A model generated the notes under the pieces. That model ran no database searches. It saw nothing but the letters and a program-made list of their open reading frames with translations, and was not told the origin of the DNA. From a virus, in the IMG/VR virus record IMGVR_UViG_3300031754_000011, positions 1 through 38,666 of that record: DNA of 38,666 nt. One strand, 5' to 3'. The position numbers were made by a program, and so were the translations under genes. Of this stretch, positions 6,578 to 13,429 are shown piece by piece (position 1 is the stretch's first letter; every line of letters starts with the position of its first letter).

Positions 6578-7333
6578 TTAGAGGCCGCGCTCTCTAGCTT
6601 GTTTGGTTCGGAGCAGCAGCTTGGCTGCGTTCAAGCGTTGTTGAGGATCGTTGCTCTCTAATGCTGAGAGTATGGCTATCTGGGCATTATCGAGGGCTTG
6701 TTGCAGGGTTTCTGTGGTGTTTGCGCGCCAGATGGCTGAGACATCGATGGTCTGGGCTACGTCGGCCAATGGCCTGTAGGTCTTGAGGACATCGCCCTCG
6801 GCTGCACGCTCGCTCGATTGCTGGTTGGCGAGCTGTTCGAGCCTGAGGCTGATCATGCGGCGTTGCATGTGTTCGGTGAGCTTGCGGCTGCGATAGACGA
6901 ATTGCGCTCTGCCGCCCCATGATTTTGGGTGCGGCTTGAGCTGCAAGCGCTCGCGTGTTTCGAGCTTGGCGATGAGCTGGTCGAGGCGCTTGTCGCTGGC
7001 TTGCATGCGCGCTGCTCTGCCGAAGCCGTATCGGCATGGGTGCTTGATGTTCATTGCATCGCAGCATCGAGTGCATCGCGGCGCGTCGTCGATCAGGTAG
7101 AGCGTGGCTGCGCGTCTCCCGCATTTCGGGCAGGCGAAGAAGCTCCAGCCGCCGCCATTGGGGAACGTGACGTGGCTTGTGTAGATGAGTTTGGTCTTGC
7201 CGTTGGGGAACGGGATCAGGGCGGTGCGTTTAGCCGGGTCGATCACGCCCATGGCGCGGAAGCGTGAGACGCGGACATGCTCGAACTCGTCGAAGAAGCG
7301 GCGGCTATCGGCGTCGGCGCGGCGTTTGCCCAT
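6578..7333 (-). CDS. Zinc-ribbon hypothetical protein (251 aa)
   Basis: Starts MGKRRADADSRRFF; a central FFACPKCGRR ... PRCTRCCDAMN gives a four-cysteine ribbon around residues 85-110, followed by a basic region and long helices (QLIAKLETRERLQLKPHPKS, ISLRLEQLANQ). I recall similar proteins from rhizobial genomes without assigned role; nucleic-acid binding is inferred. ATG 7333 chosen over an in-frame TTG six codons upstream; neither has a Shine-Dalgarno. Its promoter faces the rightward block across a small inverted repeat. Confidence 0.72.
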   Translation of the reverse strand: MGKRRADADSRRFFDEFEHVRVSRFRAMGVIDPAKRTALIPFPNGKTKLIYTSHVTFPNGGGWSFFACPKCGRRAATLYLIDDAPRCTRCCDAMNIKHPCRYGFGRAARMQASDKRLDQLIAKLETRERLQLKPHPKSWGGRAQFVYRSRKLTEHMQRRMISLRLEQLANQQSSERAAEGDVLKTYRPLADVAQTIDVSAIWRANTTETLQQALDNAQIAILSALESNDPQQRLNAAKLLLRTKQARERGL

Positions 7334-7336
7334 AGT

Positions 7337-7352
7337 TTTGCACGATAGCAAA
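7337..7352. promoter_or_regulatory. Inverted repeat between divergent genes
   Basis: TTTGC-acgata-GCAAA sits just before the start of the leftward zinc-ribbon gene and about 55 bases before the first rightward ORF. A dyad in this position commonly binds a regulator of divergent promoters; no clear -10/-35 pair is visible. Confidence 0.35.
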
Positions 7353-7407
7353 CTCAGCCGCGGAGTAAAGATTGCGCCAGGGCCAACTTTGGGATTAGCG
7401 TTTGGCG

Positions 7408-7482
7408 ATGGAGCGATCCGCGATGGTATTGGCGCTCAAGGCCATACTGGCGGCGAGCCAGAGCATTGGCGAGGCGCAGTGA
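7408..7482 (+). CDS. Tiny ORF coupled to the next gene (24 aa)
   Basis: Encodes a mostly hydrophobic helix (LALKAILAASQSIGEAQ). Its stop overlaps the next ATG as TGATG, the classic coupling arrangement, which is the main reason to believe it. No Shine-Dalgarno is seen. It may act as a leader peptide. Confidence 0.4.
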   Translation: MERSAMVLALKAILAASQSIGEAQ

Positions 7483-7910
7483 TGGTTATGCGCTGCGCCG
7501 CCTGCGGGGCCGAGCAACTCCACAACCACATCCGCTGCGAGCAATGCGGCTTGCCGCTCGCGGCCTCGGAGCTCAGGGCGTGGCGTGAACGCGCCGAGGC
7601 CCGCCGCGATCCCCGCCAGCGCGCTCTATTCCCGGCCTCCGATGACGCCTATTTATGCGGCTCGTCGATGAGGAGAATGGACATGGACGAACTGCAAGAG
7701 ACGGTCGAAACCCTGATCGAACTCGACGAACCGGAGGCGCTCCTGGCGACGCTCAGGCGCGCGGCGGACCGCAAGAAGGGCGAGCGCTGGCAAAGGCTGG
7801 CGCGCGCGCTGTCTCAGGCCGAGACCAGCCTCGACAAGGAGCTGGGCGTCCCCGCCGACCCAACCCCCGGACCTGATCCGGGGGCTGACGCCGAGGCCAA
7901 AGCGGAGTAA
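7482..7910 (+). CDS. Zinc-ribbon plus helical hypothetical protein (142 aa)
   Basis: The N-terminal 65 residues carry CAACGAEQLHNHIRCEQCG, a zinc ribbon. The C-terminal 75 residues (ELQETVETLIELDEPEALLA...) form amphipathic helices that I recall as a stand-alone family in rhizobial genomes. An in-frame ATG at 7683 has AGGAG at 7-8 nt, so the helical half is probably also made separately. The gene is followed by a strong terminator. Confidence 0.65.
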   Translation: MVMRCAACGAEQLHNHIRCEQCGLPLAASELRAWRERAEARRDPRQRALFPASDDAYLCGSSMRRMDMDELQETVETLIELDEPEALLATLRRAADRKKGERWQRLARALSQAETSLDKELGVPADPTPGPDPGADAEAKAE

Positions 7911-7942
7911 GCTCGCCAGATCCTAAAGCAACTCAAGACTTG

Positions 7943-7968
7943 GGCCGGGGATTATCTCCGGCCTTTTT
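7943..7968 (+). terminator. Rho-independent terminator
   Basis: GGCCGGGG-attat-CTCCGGCC (8-bp stem with one G-T pair) followed by TTTTT. Placed 33 bases after the preceding stop; it ends the first rightward unit and separates it from the gene at 8028. Confidence 0.9.
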
Positions 7969-8027
7969 CATGCGCCGCCCGTTGTGCTATTGACGCCAGT
8001 CAGCCCCAACATGAAGGAGCTGACCCA

Positions 8028-8405
8028 ATGGCCACGACGCCCACGACGCCACCCAGGCCGTCCAACCCTCCCCCACAACCGCCGCCCAAGCCGCCCGGCG
8101 CGTCAAAAGACCCGCAGGAGGCGAAGCTGGAAGCTCACGCAGCCCCGCCGCGCTGGGATGAACCGAAGGAAACGAAGGCCGCGCCCGCCTTCACTCCCAA
8201 GCCCGCCATCGATCCGCGCGACGAAAAGCCGCCGCCGGGCGCCTATGCCGACGGCATGACCATCGCCGAGGAGCAGCGCGCAAGATCCGCCTGGATCGAG
8301 AGCCATGGCGAAGCGGCGTACATGGAAGCCATCGACGAGCGCCCGCCCGAGGAGAAAGCCAAAAAGCAGGTCCCCGGCGTCACGCCGCCCACCAAGCGGG
8401 AGTGA
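8028..8405 (+). CDS. Proline-rich hypothetical protein (125 aa)
   Basis: The first 45 residues are almost all Pro, Thr and Ala (PPRPSNPPPQPPPKPPG); the C-terminal half has a helix EEQRARSAWIESHGEAAYMEA and ends with KKQVPGVTPPTKRE. AAGGAG lies 9 bases before the ATG. Likely disordered; because the next genes are virion-like, it may be a minor virion or scaffold protein, which is inference only. Confidence 0.7.
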   Translation: MATTPTTPPRPSNPPPQPPPKPPGASKDPQEAKLEAHAAPPRWDEPKETKAAPAFTPKPAIDPRDEKPPPGAYADGMTIAEEQRARSAWIESHGEAAYMEAIDERPPEEKAKKQVPGVTPPTKRE

Positions 8406-8412
8406 AAGCGCC

Positions 8413-9051
8413 ATGAGCTTTCGCGAAACTGACTTCGCTGGCGAGGTCGCTCTGCTTTACAGCAACACAGGCCCCACCTCGGCCTTTGGCGGCTCGCCGA
8501 TCACAGGCATCCACAAGTGGAACACCAACGCCGTCGCTGAGATCACCGCGATAGTGGCCGCTCTCGGCTCCGACGGCACTGTGCATGATCAGACCATCGA
8601 GGCGCGCTCCGCCATCCTGACAGCAGGCGAGCCCAACGGCCTTGTCGCGCCAGCCGCCGGGTGGAAAAGCCGTCTCGGCAACGACCTGATCCTGCTCATC
8701 AACGCCGCCAAGGGCGGCGGCCTTTCAAACAGCCAGATCATCTCTGGCATGGACGACGCTGTGGGCGTTGCCCACGCCCCGGCCGTGATCGATACGCCTT
8801 ATGCGCAGGCCAACGCCAAGCCGCCGGTCATCGGCGCCGTGTGCAGTTGCACCAGCGGCAACTGGACCGGAAGCCCGACTGGCTACGCCTACCAATGGAC
8901 GCGCGACGGGACGAATATCTCGTTGGCCACATCGGCGACCTATACCCTCGTCGCGGCCGATGTCGGCGGACATCAAATCCGGTGCGTGGTGACCGCGACC
9001 AACGCCACCGGCTCGACGACGGCGCCGCCGTCCAACTTCATCGCGACTTAG
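8413..9051 (+). CDS. Virion-type protein with C-terminal Ig-like domain
   Basis: 212 residues. Residues 1-130 are of unknown fold (FAGEVALLYSNTGPTSAFGG...). Residues about 137-210 match the bacterial/phage Ig-like pattern: PPVIGAV.CTSGNWTG, YAYQWTRDGTNISLATSATY, VVTATNATGS. Such domains decorate capsids and tail fibres and can bind carbohydrates. GGGAG is about 10 nt before the ATG. The gene lies on the opposite strand from the main structural operon, which is unusual for a virion protein. Confidence 0.7.
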   Translation: MSFRETDFAGEVALLYSNTGPTSAFGGSPITGIHKWNTNAVAEITAIVAALGSDGTVHDQTIEARSAILTAGEPNGLVAPAAGWKSRLGNDLILLINAAKGGGLSNSQIISGMDDAVGVAHAPAVIDTPYAQANAKPPVIGAVCSCTSGNWTGSPTGYAYQWTRDGTNISLATSATYTLVAADVGGHQIRCVVTATNATGSTTAPPSNFIAT

Positions 9052-9060
9052 GAGGCCGCC

Positions 9061-10053
9061 ATGGCGGTGACCGATCTGACCGACGATCTGCCCTGGTGGA
9101 CGAGGCAGGGCGCTGGGCCGACCGGAGGCCCGGCCGCGACGCCGCAGGGCGCTGGCGGCCAGCCTGGGGCCGGGGACAGCACAAGTTGGCTCAACTATCT
9201 CTCCCAGATGTTCGGCGTCAGTCCCGCGCAGGCGGCGACGATGATGCAGAACCCGGCCAATATGCCCTCGGCCAACGCCAGCAACATGGCCTTTGCCGGG
9301 CATGTCCCGGCAACCAATCCTGACGGCAGCTTTAATCCGCCGCCAGGGAACCCGCCGATAACGAACTTCGGCAATCCCGCGCCGACGAGCGGGCCAGGGC
9401 CGGGCAACGTCGGGCCTGTTAACTTGTCTTCCCAGCCGCCAGTCGCGGCGAACGTCGCGCAGCCACAGCCCGCGCCTGCTGGCCCCGGCGGCGGCTATGG
9501 CGCGCTGGGGCCACAAGGATGGGGCGTCACCGGTCCTAGCGGCGGCTACAACGCAGGCGTCAAGCGCACCGATGCAGCCTACGGGCCTTATAACGCGCCC
9601 GTGAACCCCGACGTGCCTGCGGCAGCGGCGCAGCCGGTGTCGGCGACGCGGCCCGTCCCTGGCCCGCTGGCGACCGGCGGCGCAACGGCGCAGGGCGCAA
9701 CCTCCAACCCGCGCTTCGTCCCTGTCGACCGGCCCAACATGAGCGCCGCCGGCGGGTTTGGCCGCGGCGGCGCCCCGCAGATGACCGCGCTCAACCTCGC
9801 CGGTCTGTTCGGCGGCGGCCAGCCCGCAGCCGCAGCTCCAGCAGCCGCGCCGTCGCTTATAGGCCGCAGCCCAGGCATGCGCATCATCAACGGCCCGCTC
9901 GCCGCTCCGCCCGGCCGCACGCAGATGGACCCTACGGCCCTCGCCAGCGCGGTCAGCAAGCCCAACTGGTGGCAGAACCTCGGCCGCCCAGACATGAACC
10001 CTGACCAGCTCGCCCGCGCGGTCAAGCAACGCAATTGGTGGCAGAACGCCTGA
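9061..10053 (+). CDS. Low-complexity Gly/Pro/Ala protein with repeated WWQN motif
   Basis: 330 residues. Opens DLTDDLPWWTRQGAG, continues with long Pro/Gly/Ala disorder, and ends with two tandem units, DPTALASAVSKPNWWQN and NPDQLARAVKQRNWWQN, where each WWQN follows a short helix. AGGAGG lies 6 bases before the ATG. The composition resembles the ejection-type proteins at 20034-25986, so a virion role is plausible. The paired WWQN units may be binding motifs. No enzyme signature. Confidence 0.65.
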   Translation: MAVTDLTDDLPWWTRQGAGPTGGPAATPQGAGGQPGAGDSTSWLNYLSQMFGVSPAQAATMMQNPANMPSANASNMAFAGHVPATNPDGSFNPPPGNPPITNFGNPAPTSGPGPGNVGPVNLSSQPPVAANVAQPQPAPAGPGGGYGALGPQGWGVTGPSGGYNAGVKRTDAAYGPYNAPVNPDVPAAAAQPVSATRPVPGPLATGGATAQGATSNPRFVPVDRPNMSAAGGFGRGGAPQMTALNLAGLFGGGQPAAAAPAAAPSLIGRSPGMRIINGPLAAPPGRTQMDPTALASAVSKPNWWQNLGRPDMNPDQLARAVKQRNWWQNA

Positions 10054-10062
10054 GGCCTCAAC

Positions 10063-10263
10063 ATGCCGAAAATTCTCGACCGCGTCGTCAAGCAGCTCAA
10101 GGCCAAGGGCGACGTTAACAACCCTTGGGCCGTCGGCGTCGCGGCGATGCAGAAGGCGGGCAACCTGAAGAAGGGAACGGTTCAGGCGACCAAGCAAGGC
10201 GTTCGCAGAGGGAACATGACCCCAGCCCAGCGCGAGAAGTCGCGGCGCGCCCGCGCCAGTTGA
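10063..10263 (+). CDS. Small conserved basic phage protein (66 aa)
   Basis: MPKILDRVVKQLKAKG.. ATKQGVRRGNMTPAQREKSRR. The layout (ILDRxVxQLKAKG, an AMQKAG-like helix, GVxRGNMTPAQRE) matches a small family I recall from many podo- and siphophages, where it is usually beside structural genes. Highly basic; possibly DNA-associated. GAGG lies 7 bases before the ATG. Confidence 0.82.
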   Translation: MPKILDRVVKQLKAKGDVNNPWAVGVAAMQKAGNLKKGTVQATKQGVRRGNMTPAQREKSRRARAS

Positions 10264-10264
10264 C

Positions 10265-10285
10265 GTTAGACGTTAGACGTTTTAC
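10265..10285. promoter_or_regulatory. Operator 2: tandem GTTAGAC plus dyad
   Basis: GTTAGACGTTAGAC is followed by GTTAGACGTTTTAC (10272-10285), the reverse complement of the site at 13320-13333 (GTAAAACGTCTAAC). It begins one base after the upstream stop and precedes the 10372-10785 genes by about 90 bases. A further dyad TGAGT-gaata-ACTCA lies at about 10298. Confidence 0.65.
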
Positions 10286-10371
10286 CTCTTTACTCCTGAG
10301 TGAATAACTCAAGCTTTCCGCTTGATAGCGAGCGCGCACACGCTCATCGTTGGCCCGACAGCGAGGAGCCA

Positions 10372-10560
10372 ATGCGCAAGCGACGAAGCCCAGACGACCA
10401 GTTCGACCGCATGCACTGGGAGGAGCTGGTGCGCACGATGATCGAGCTGATCGGCGTCGAGCAGCTCGACGAGGTTATCGGCTATGTCATCGAGCAGATG
10501 CAGGCCGAGCGCCGCAAGCTCCACCACTTCGCCGTCGAGTGCCGCCGCATCGAGCATTGA
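10372..10560 (+). CDS. Small helical hypothetical protein (62 aa)
   Basis: Basic start (MRKRRSPDDQFDR) then two helices, WEELVRTMIELIGVEQLDEV and YVIEQMQAERRKLHHFAVEC. GAGGAG precedes the ATG by 4-5 bases. No recognised family. First gene downstream of operator 2, so probably under the same regulator as the early genes. Confidence 0.62.
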   Translation: MRKRRSPDDQFDRMHWEELVRTMIELIGVEQLDEVIGYVIEQMQAERRKLHHFAVECRRIEH

Positions 10561-10569
10561 GGGGTTCAG

Positions 10570-10785
10570 ATGACAGTTCACTGGACCCCGGAGATGGTAG
10601 CGGCGCTCCACCAATTACGGGCCGAGGGAGCGCCTCTCAAAGATTGCGCCGAACGGATCGGCGTTTGCTATCCAACGGCAGTCTACAAGGCGCGTGAGCT
10701 GGGGCTTGCAAACAGGCTCAACCATGGCCGCAAGCCGGGAAGGTTTAGACCGGGGGCGCCTTCGCCCGCCGCGTCACGGCCTTAA
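10570..10785 (+). CDS. HTH protein of GcrA/Myb-like type
   Basis: 71 residues: WTPEMVAALHQLRAEGAPLKDCAERIG then PTAVYKARELGLANR. The opening WTPEMV..L..L...G.S...A..IG matches short helix-turn-helix proteins of alphaproteobacteria (GcrA-like). Likely a DNA-binding accessory regulator. Its 3' end overlaps the convergent gene at 10745 by 41 bases. Confidence 0.75.
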   Translation: MTVHWTPEMVAALHQLRAEGAPLKDCAERIGVCYPTAVYKARELGLANRLNHGRKPGRFRPGAPSPAASRP

Positions 10786-11026
10786 AGACGCAGTGAACGA
10801 GAAAGTCGCAGAGCGAACGCATCAGCTCGATCTCGGCTTGCGCCTTCTTCTCGGTCATCGTCCCCTTGTCCACCCACTTCGGATAGCAGCGTTGCCGGAA
10901 CGCCAGTTCGCGGCGACAGCAGCCCAGGAGGGCGTTGAGATCGACCTCATGCCAGGACATCGCCGGATCGCTGATCCGCACGATTGGCGTGCGATGGTCC
11001 CGCGTTTCCGGCCACGTTTTGACCAT
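10745..11026 (-). CDS. Conserved phage hypothetical protein (93 aa)
   Basis: Carries LNALLGCCRRELAFRQRCYP followed by KWVDKGTMTEKKAQAEIELM. The RE...R...YPKWV..G.M...KA..EI pattern is shared by many small phage proteins of unknown role. Starts at ATG 11026 with GGAGG five bases ahead, overlapping the upstream gene by 80 bases; a later ATG at 10960 would reduce the overlap but has no ribosome site. Confidence 0.75.
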   Translation of the reverse strand: MVKTWPETRDHRTPIVRISDPAMSWHEVDLNALLGCCRRELAFRQRCYPKWVDKGTMTEKKAQAEIELMRSLCDFLVHCVFKAVTRRAKAPPV

Positions 11027-11246
11027 CCGTCCCTCCCATGTTCTCCTTGTAGGTCTTGATCAGGCTGAGGCAGCAGAGACGGAGCTGCTTGATGTGGACG
11101 GCCATCGTCGTCTCGTCGCCCCGGAACGCCGCCTCGCCGGTCGAACGGGCGTAGCTCGCGACCAGACTGGCGACGCGCTCGATCTCCTCGAACGCCTGAT
11201 CGCGCAGGACCGAAACCAATTCCGGCGATCGCGGCGCGTCAGGCAT
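10947..11246 (-). CDS. Helical hypothetical protein (99 aa)
   Basis: Starts MPDAPRSPELVSVLRDQAFE; a long helical body (RVASLVASYARSTGEAAFRG, MAVHIKQLRLCCLSLIKTY) and a polar tail that overlaps the next gene. The ATG overlaps the upstream stop by 8 bases. No recognised motif. Confidence 0.6.
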   Translation of the reverse strand: MPDAPRSPELVSVLRDQAFEEIERVASLVASYARSTGEAAFRGDETTMAVHIKQLRLCCLSLIKTYKENMGGTDGQNVAGNAGPSHANRADQRSGDVLA

Positions 11247-11472
11247 GGCCCGCCAGAGCCTGAGCCAAGCGGTAGACCCGCCACGGCGCCGGTTTTGGTC
11301 CATCCGTCCATTGGCGAATGTCCATGGCGTCGCGCATAGCCTCCGCGAAGGCAGGGTCCTTCGGCCTCGCAGGCGCCATGACCTGCGCCCGCGCCTTGGC
11401 TAGCGTCTCAATGGCCCATGGATCCCCCGCCTCGGCCATGCCCTTGAGCTTCGACTTCCGGCGCTTGCTCAC
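11239..11472 (-). CDS. Small basic hypothetical protein (77 aa)
   Basis: Starts at GTG overlapping the upstream stop (GTGA). Sequence begins VSKRRKSKLKGMAEAGDPWA and ends PAPWRVYRLAQALAGHA. The charged N-terminus suggests nucleic-acid contact. An open frame extends upstream, but the overlap favours the GTG. Function unknown. Confidence 0.58.
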   Translation of the reverse strand: MSKRRKSKLKGMAEAGDPWAIETLAKARAQVMAPARPKDPAFAEAMRDAMDIRQWTDGPKPAPWRVYRLAQALAGHA

Positions 11473-11726
11473 CGCTTCCGTCGCCCGTAACCAAGATTGA
11501 ACCCAGCAAACCAAGCGTTGCGGCGCTCAAGCGGCCAATCATGGAAGCCCAGCGGATAACCGCCCTTCTCACGACCTCCCTCCAGCAGCCACCCAGCGCC
11601 CATGCTCTCCCCATCAGCAAACTCGCGCGGAAAGTCCCGGCGAATATAAAAACTCTCCCGCGACTTTACTTTGCCAAAACTTGGCCTCGGTTTTGCTTCG
11701 CGCGCGTGTAACCACCTACTTACCAA
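11469..11726 (-). CDS. Small hypothetical protein with Rmf-like pattern (85 aa)
   Basis: Starts at TTG 11726 with GGGGAG six bases ahead. The C-terminal half, GREKGGYPLGFHDWP then RRNAWFAGFNLGYGRR, has the aromatic/Gly spacing (AW..G...G) seen in ribosome modulation factor-like small proteins, but the match is loose. First gene of a leftward block whose promoter should lie in the iteron-bearing region. Confidence 0.58.
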   Translation of the reverse strand: MVSRWLHAREAKPRPSFGKVKSRESFYIRRDFPREFADGESMGAGWLLEGGREKGGYPLGFHDWPLERRNAWFAGFNLGYGRRKR

Positions 11727-11775
11727 GGCATACTCCCCAAAGGAAGACTTCGAGAAGGAACCTGACGGTTCAGAG

Positions 11776-11840
11776 CTAAGGAACTACCTTTAATCGGTAG
11801 GGAACTACTTCATTAGCAAGGTAAGGAACTACTTCATCCG
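11776..11840. repeat. Three iteron-like direct repeats
   Basis: GGAACTAC occurs at 11780, 11801 and 11825 (spacings 21 and 24 bp), each in the context GGTAAGGAACTACTTCATT. They sit in an AT-richer stretch between leftward genes. Regular helical-turn spacing of direct repeats is typical of replication-initiator or activator binding sites. Confidence 0.6.
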
Positions 11841-12031
11841 CGCGCGAGGCGCGGCGGTTCACCTTGGTTTGCTCGGCCCCGGCAGCACCCGCGGCAAACC
11901 CATCCCGTTCTCTGAAAACTTGCGTCTTCAAAGTGTTGAAGATTTCTGCTAACGGCCTAAGTGAGGTCTGATCAACTCCTCACCAAAGTGGGCCTGGACG
12001 GCGTTCGGCCATACGCGCCGTCCAGGTCATG
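11841..12031. other. Non-coding region with dyads between leftward genes
   Basis: With the iterons this makes about 305 bp without a gene. It holds dyads TCTTCAA-agtg-TTGAAGA (11925-11942) and GTGAGG..CCTCAC (11961-11983) and the terminator at 11993-12026. I see no tRNA or further ORF. It should contain the promoter for the 11726-10745 genes. Confidence 0.55.
11993..12026 (-). terminator. Long perfect hairpin after the nuclease genes
   Basis: CCTGGACGGCG and CGCCGTCCAGG form an 11-bp perfect stem with a 12-base loop, starting five bases after the stop of the gene at 12032. No long T run follows on the minus strand, so it may be a Rho-assisted terminator or a 3' stability element. Confidence 0.6.
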
Positions 12032-12499
12032 TCATCGCAGCGTCTCCCTTGCGAACTCCATCATCTCCATCTGCAGGACGATCCTGCCCCAGTGGCGCAG
12101 CGGTCCGATGGGCAATCTGACGCCATCGGAGAGGCCGCCGTCGCCGCCGTTTCGGAAGCGGTTGTTGCGCACCGGATCGTTTTCGTAATAGCGGGTGAGC
12201 CTGCGCAGGACCGGGACCGGAAAGAGCAGCGTCACGATGGTCTCGTCGCGGTGCTTCAGCTCCTGCGCCCAGACGCTCGCCTCGGTCGTCGAGAGGCCAG
12301 ACGGGCGACCGTTCCAGGCAGTCTCGATGCAGATATTGCCGAAGTCCCACGGCTGATGGCGCTCGCACTTGTGTTCGATCTTGCCGTCGAGCAGGAGCTG
12401 CGCCAGCGCAAGCTCGTCGAGCTTCGCGCGGTTGAGCTGGAAGTCGAACTTGCCGTCGGCGTTGAAGGTGACGAGGCCGCTGTCGCGCGCGTCGCTCAT
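12032..12499 (-). CDS. Predicted PD-(D/E)XK nuclease-like protein
   Basis: 155 residues. The N-terminal half reads FDFQLNRAKLDELALAQLLL then DGKIEHKCERHQPWDFGNIC and IETAWNGRPSGL. Asp38, Glu42 and Lys44 fit the D...ExK core of restriction-like nucleases, followed by the conserved G(N)(I/L).IE strand. Probably a phage recombination or resolvase-type nuclease; the exact substrate cannot be read from sequence. Overlaps the VRR-NUC gene by four bases, so two nucleases are co-translated. Confidence 0.6.
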   Translation of the reverse strand: MSDARDSGLVTFNADGKFDFQLNRAKLDELALAQLLLDGKIEHKCERHQPWDFGNICIETAWNGRPSGLSTTEASVWAQELKHRDETIVTLLFPVPVLRRLTRYYENDPVRNNRFRNGGDGGLSDGVRLPIGPLRHWGRIVLQMEMMEFARETLR

Positions 12500-12855
12500 G
12501 CGGCGGCCCTCCGCACGGCGCCCCAGGCCTCAAGCATGATGATTGGCTCGTCGCGGCCGATGCAGATCGCGTAGGGAATGCCGAGCGCCATGCACAGGGA
12601 GCTGAAGTCGCGCTGCTCGTCGCTGATATCGCTGTCGTCGTCGCGTTTGAGTTCGATGAAGCCGACGGGAAGCTCAGGCGCGAGGACGAGGAGGTCGGCG
12701 AGGCCGCGCGTCAGGCCCGGCTGGCCATGCGCGAACTGGTTGGGGATGGCGGCGACCAGGGAGCCTGGGACGCCGAGCATGCGCCAGTGGTGGACGACGG
12801 CCGCCTGGATGGCCTGTTCTAATGGCGCCGGGGCGCCGCGTCGCCTCCGTCCCAT
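12496..12855 (-). CDS. VRR-NUC domain nuclease
   Basis: 119 residues. GLTRGLADLLVL then GFIELKRDDDSDISDEQRDF gives Asp54, Glu68-x-Lys70 and Gln81, the PD-(D/E)XK core of the VRR-NUC family (PF08774). Stand-alone phage VRR-NUC proteins act on branched DNA such as Holliday junctions. Located between the XRE regulator and the other nuclease in a leftward early operon; complements the ERF/YqaJ pair on the other side of the operator region. Confidence 0.9.
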   Translation of the reverse strand: MGRRRRGAPAPLEQAIQAAVVHHWRMLGVPGSLVAAIPNQFAHGQPGLTRGLADLLVLAPELPVGFIELKRDDDSDISDEQRDFSSLCMALGIPYAICIGRDEPIIMLEAWGAVRRAAA

Positions 12856-12863
12856 TGTACGCC

Positions 12864-13172
12864 TCAGGCTGCTTTGAAGGTTTTCTGCGAGACTTTCTGG
12901 AGCAGTCCGAGCATGCGGATGCGCTTCTCAACCACCGGCAGATCGCCGAACATGTCGAGCCGCGCCTTAGGCGCGAGCAGCGCGAGCCAGCGCAGGACCA
13001 GTTCCATTGATGGCCTGCGGCGGCCCCTCTCAATCGAGATCAGGTGCAGGCGGGTGATGCCGAGCTGCGCGGCGAACTCCGCTTGCGTCATGTCGGGGTA
13101 CCGCGCCTGACGCAGGCGGACCAGCTCGTCCAATGGCGGCTGGTCTGGCGGGCGATAGTGGGGCTGAGGCAT
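12864..13172 (-). CDS. XRE/Cro-family regulator
   Basis: 102 residues. Helix-turn-helix at about 28-55: MTQAEFAAQLGITRLHLISI then ERGRRRPSMELVLRWLALL. No protease or oligomerisation domain, so Cro-like in size. It reads away from the operator-rich region 13173-13429 and is divergent from the recombination operon, the usual immunity-region layout. It is the best candidate to bind GTTARACRTCTAAC. The ATG has only a weak ribosome site. Confidence 0.85.
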   Translation of the reverse strand: MPQPHYRPPDQPPLDELVRLRQARYPDMTQAEFAAQLGITRLHLISIERGRRRPSMELVLRWLALLAPKARLDMFGDLPVVEKRIRMLGLLQKVSQKTFKAA

Positions 13173-13429
13173 GCCGCTATGGTGGACCGCCTACTGTTCT
13201 TTCGTCAATCCTATAATTGCGTCGTCCACAAGCAATCTCAAGGTTAGACCGGGGCCAACCTACTTGAGCTAGTAGATCCGGCCGTGTTAAACATCTAACA
13301 ATGTCCGCGCCGCAGCGTGGTAAAACGTCTAACATTGGCCGCAATACGGTCGTCCACAAGTATTCGCGCTGTTAAACGTTGACGGCGCGATGGCGCGGGG
13401 ACAACCTTGGGCTTTGCAGAGAGCCCGAC
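13173..13429. promoter_or_regulatory. Central divergent control region with operators
   Basis: Dyads GTTAAACATCTAAC (13286-13299) and GTAAAACGTCTAAC (13320-13333), plus half-sites GTTAGAC (13243) and GTTAAAC (13371). The composite CGTCCACAAG-N10-GTTARAC occurs twice (13223-13249 and 13351-13377). A perfect TATAAT lies at 13212-13217 on the plus strand but with no good -35. The region separates the XRE gene from the rightward recombination operon. Confidence 0.7.

Noticed and set aside
8725-10197. Very long open frame on the minus strand (about 490 codons)
   Set aside because: Lies opposite two genes with good ribosome sites; its product is Arg/Gly-rich mirror composition without a domain.
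13223-13360. CGTCCACAAG taken as proven DnaA boxes
   Set aside because: Seven of nine bases match but the motif may just as well be part of a regulator site; kept only as a possibility.
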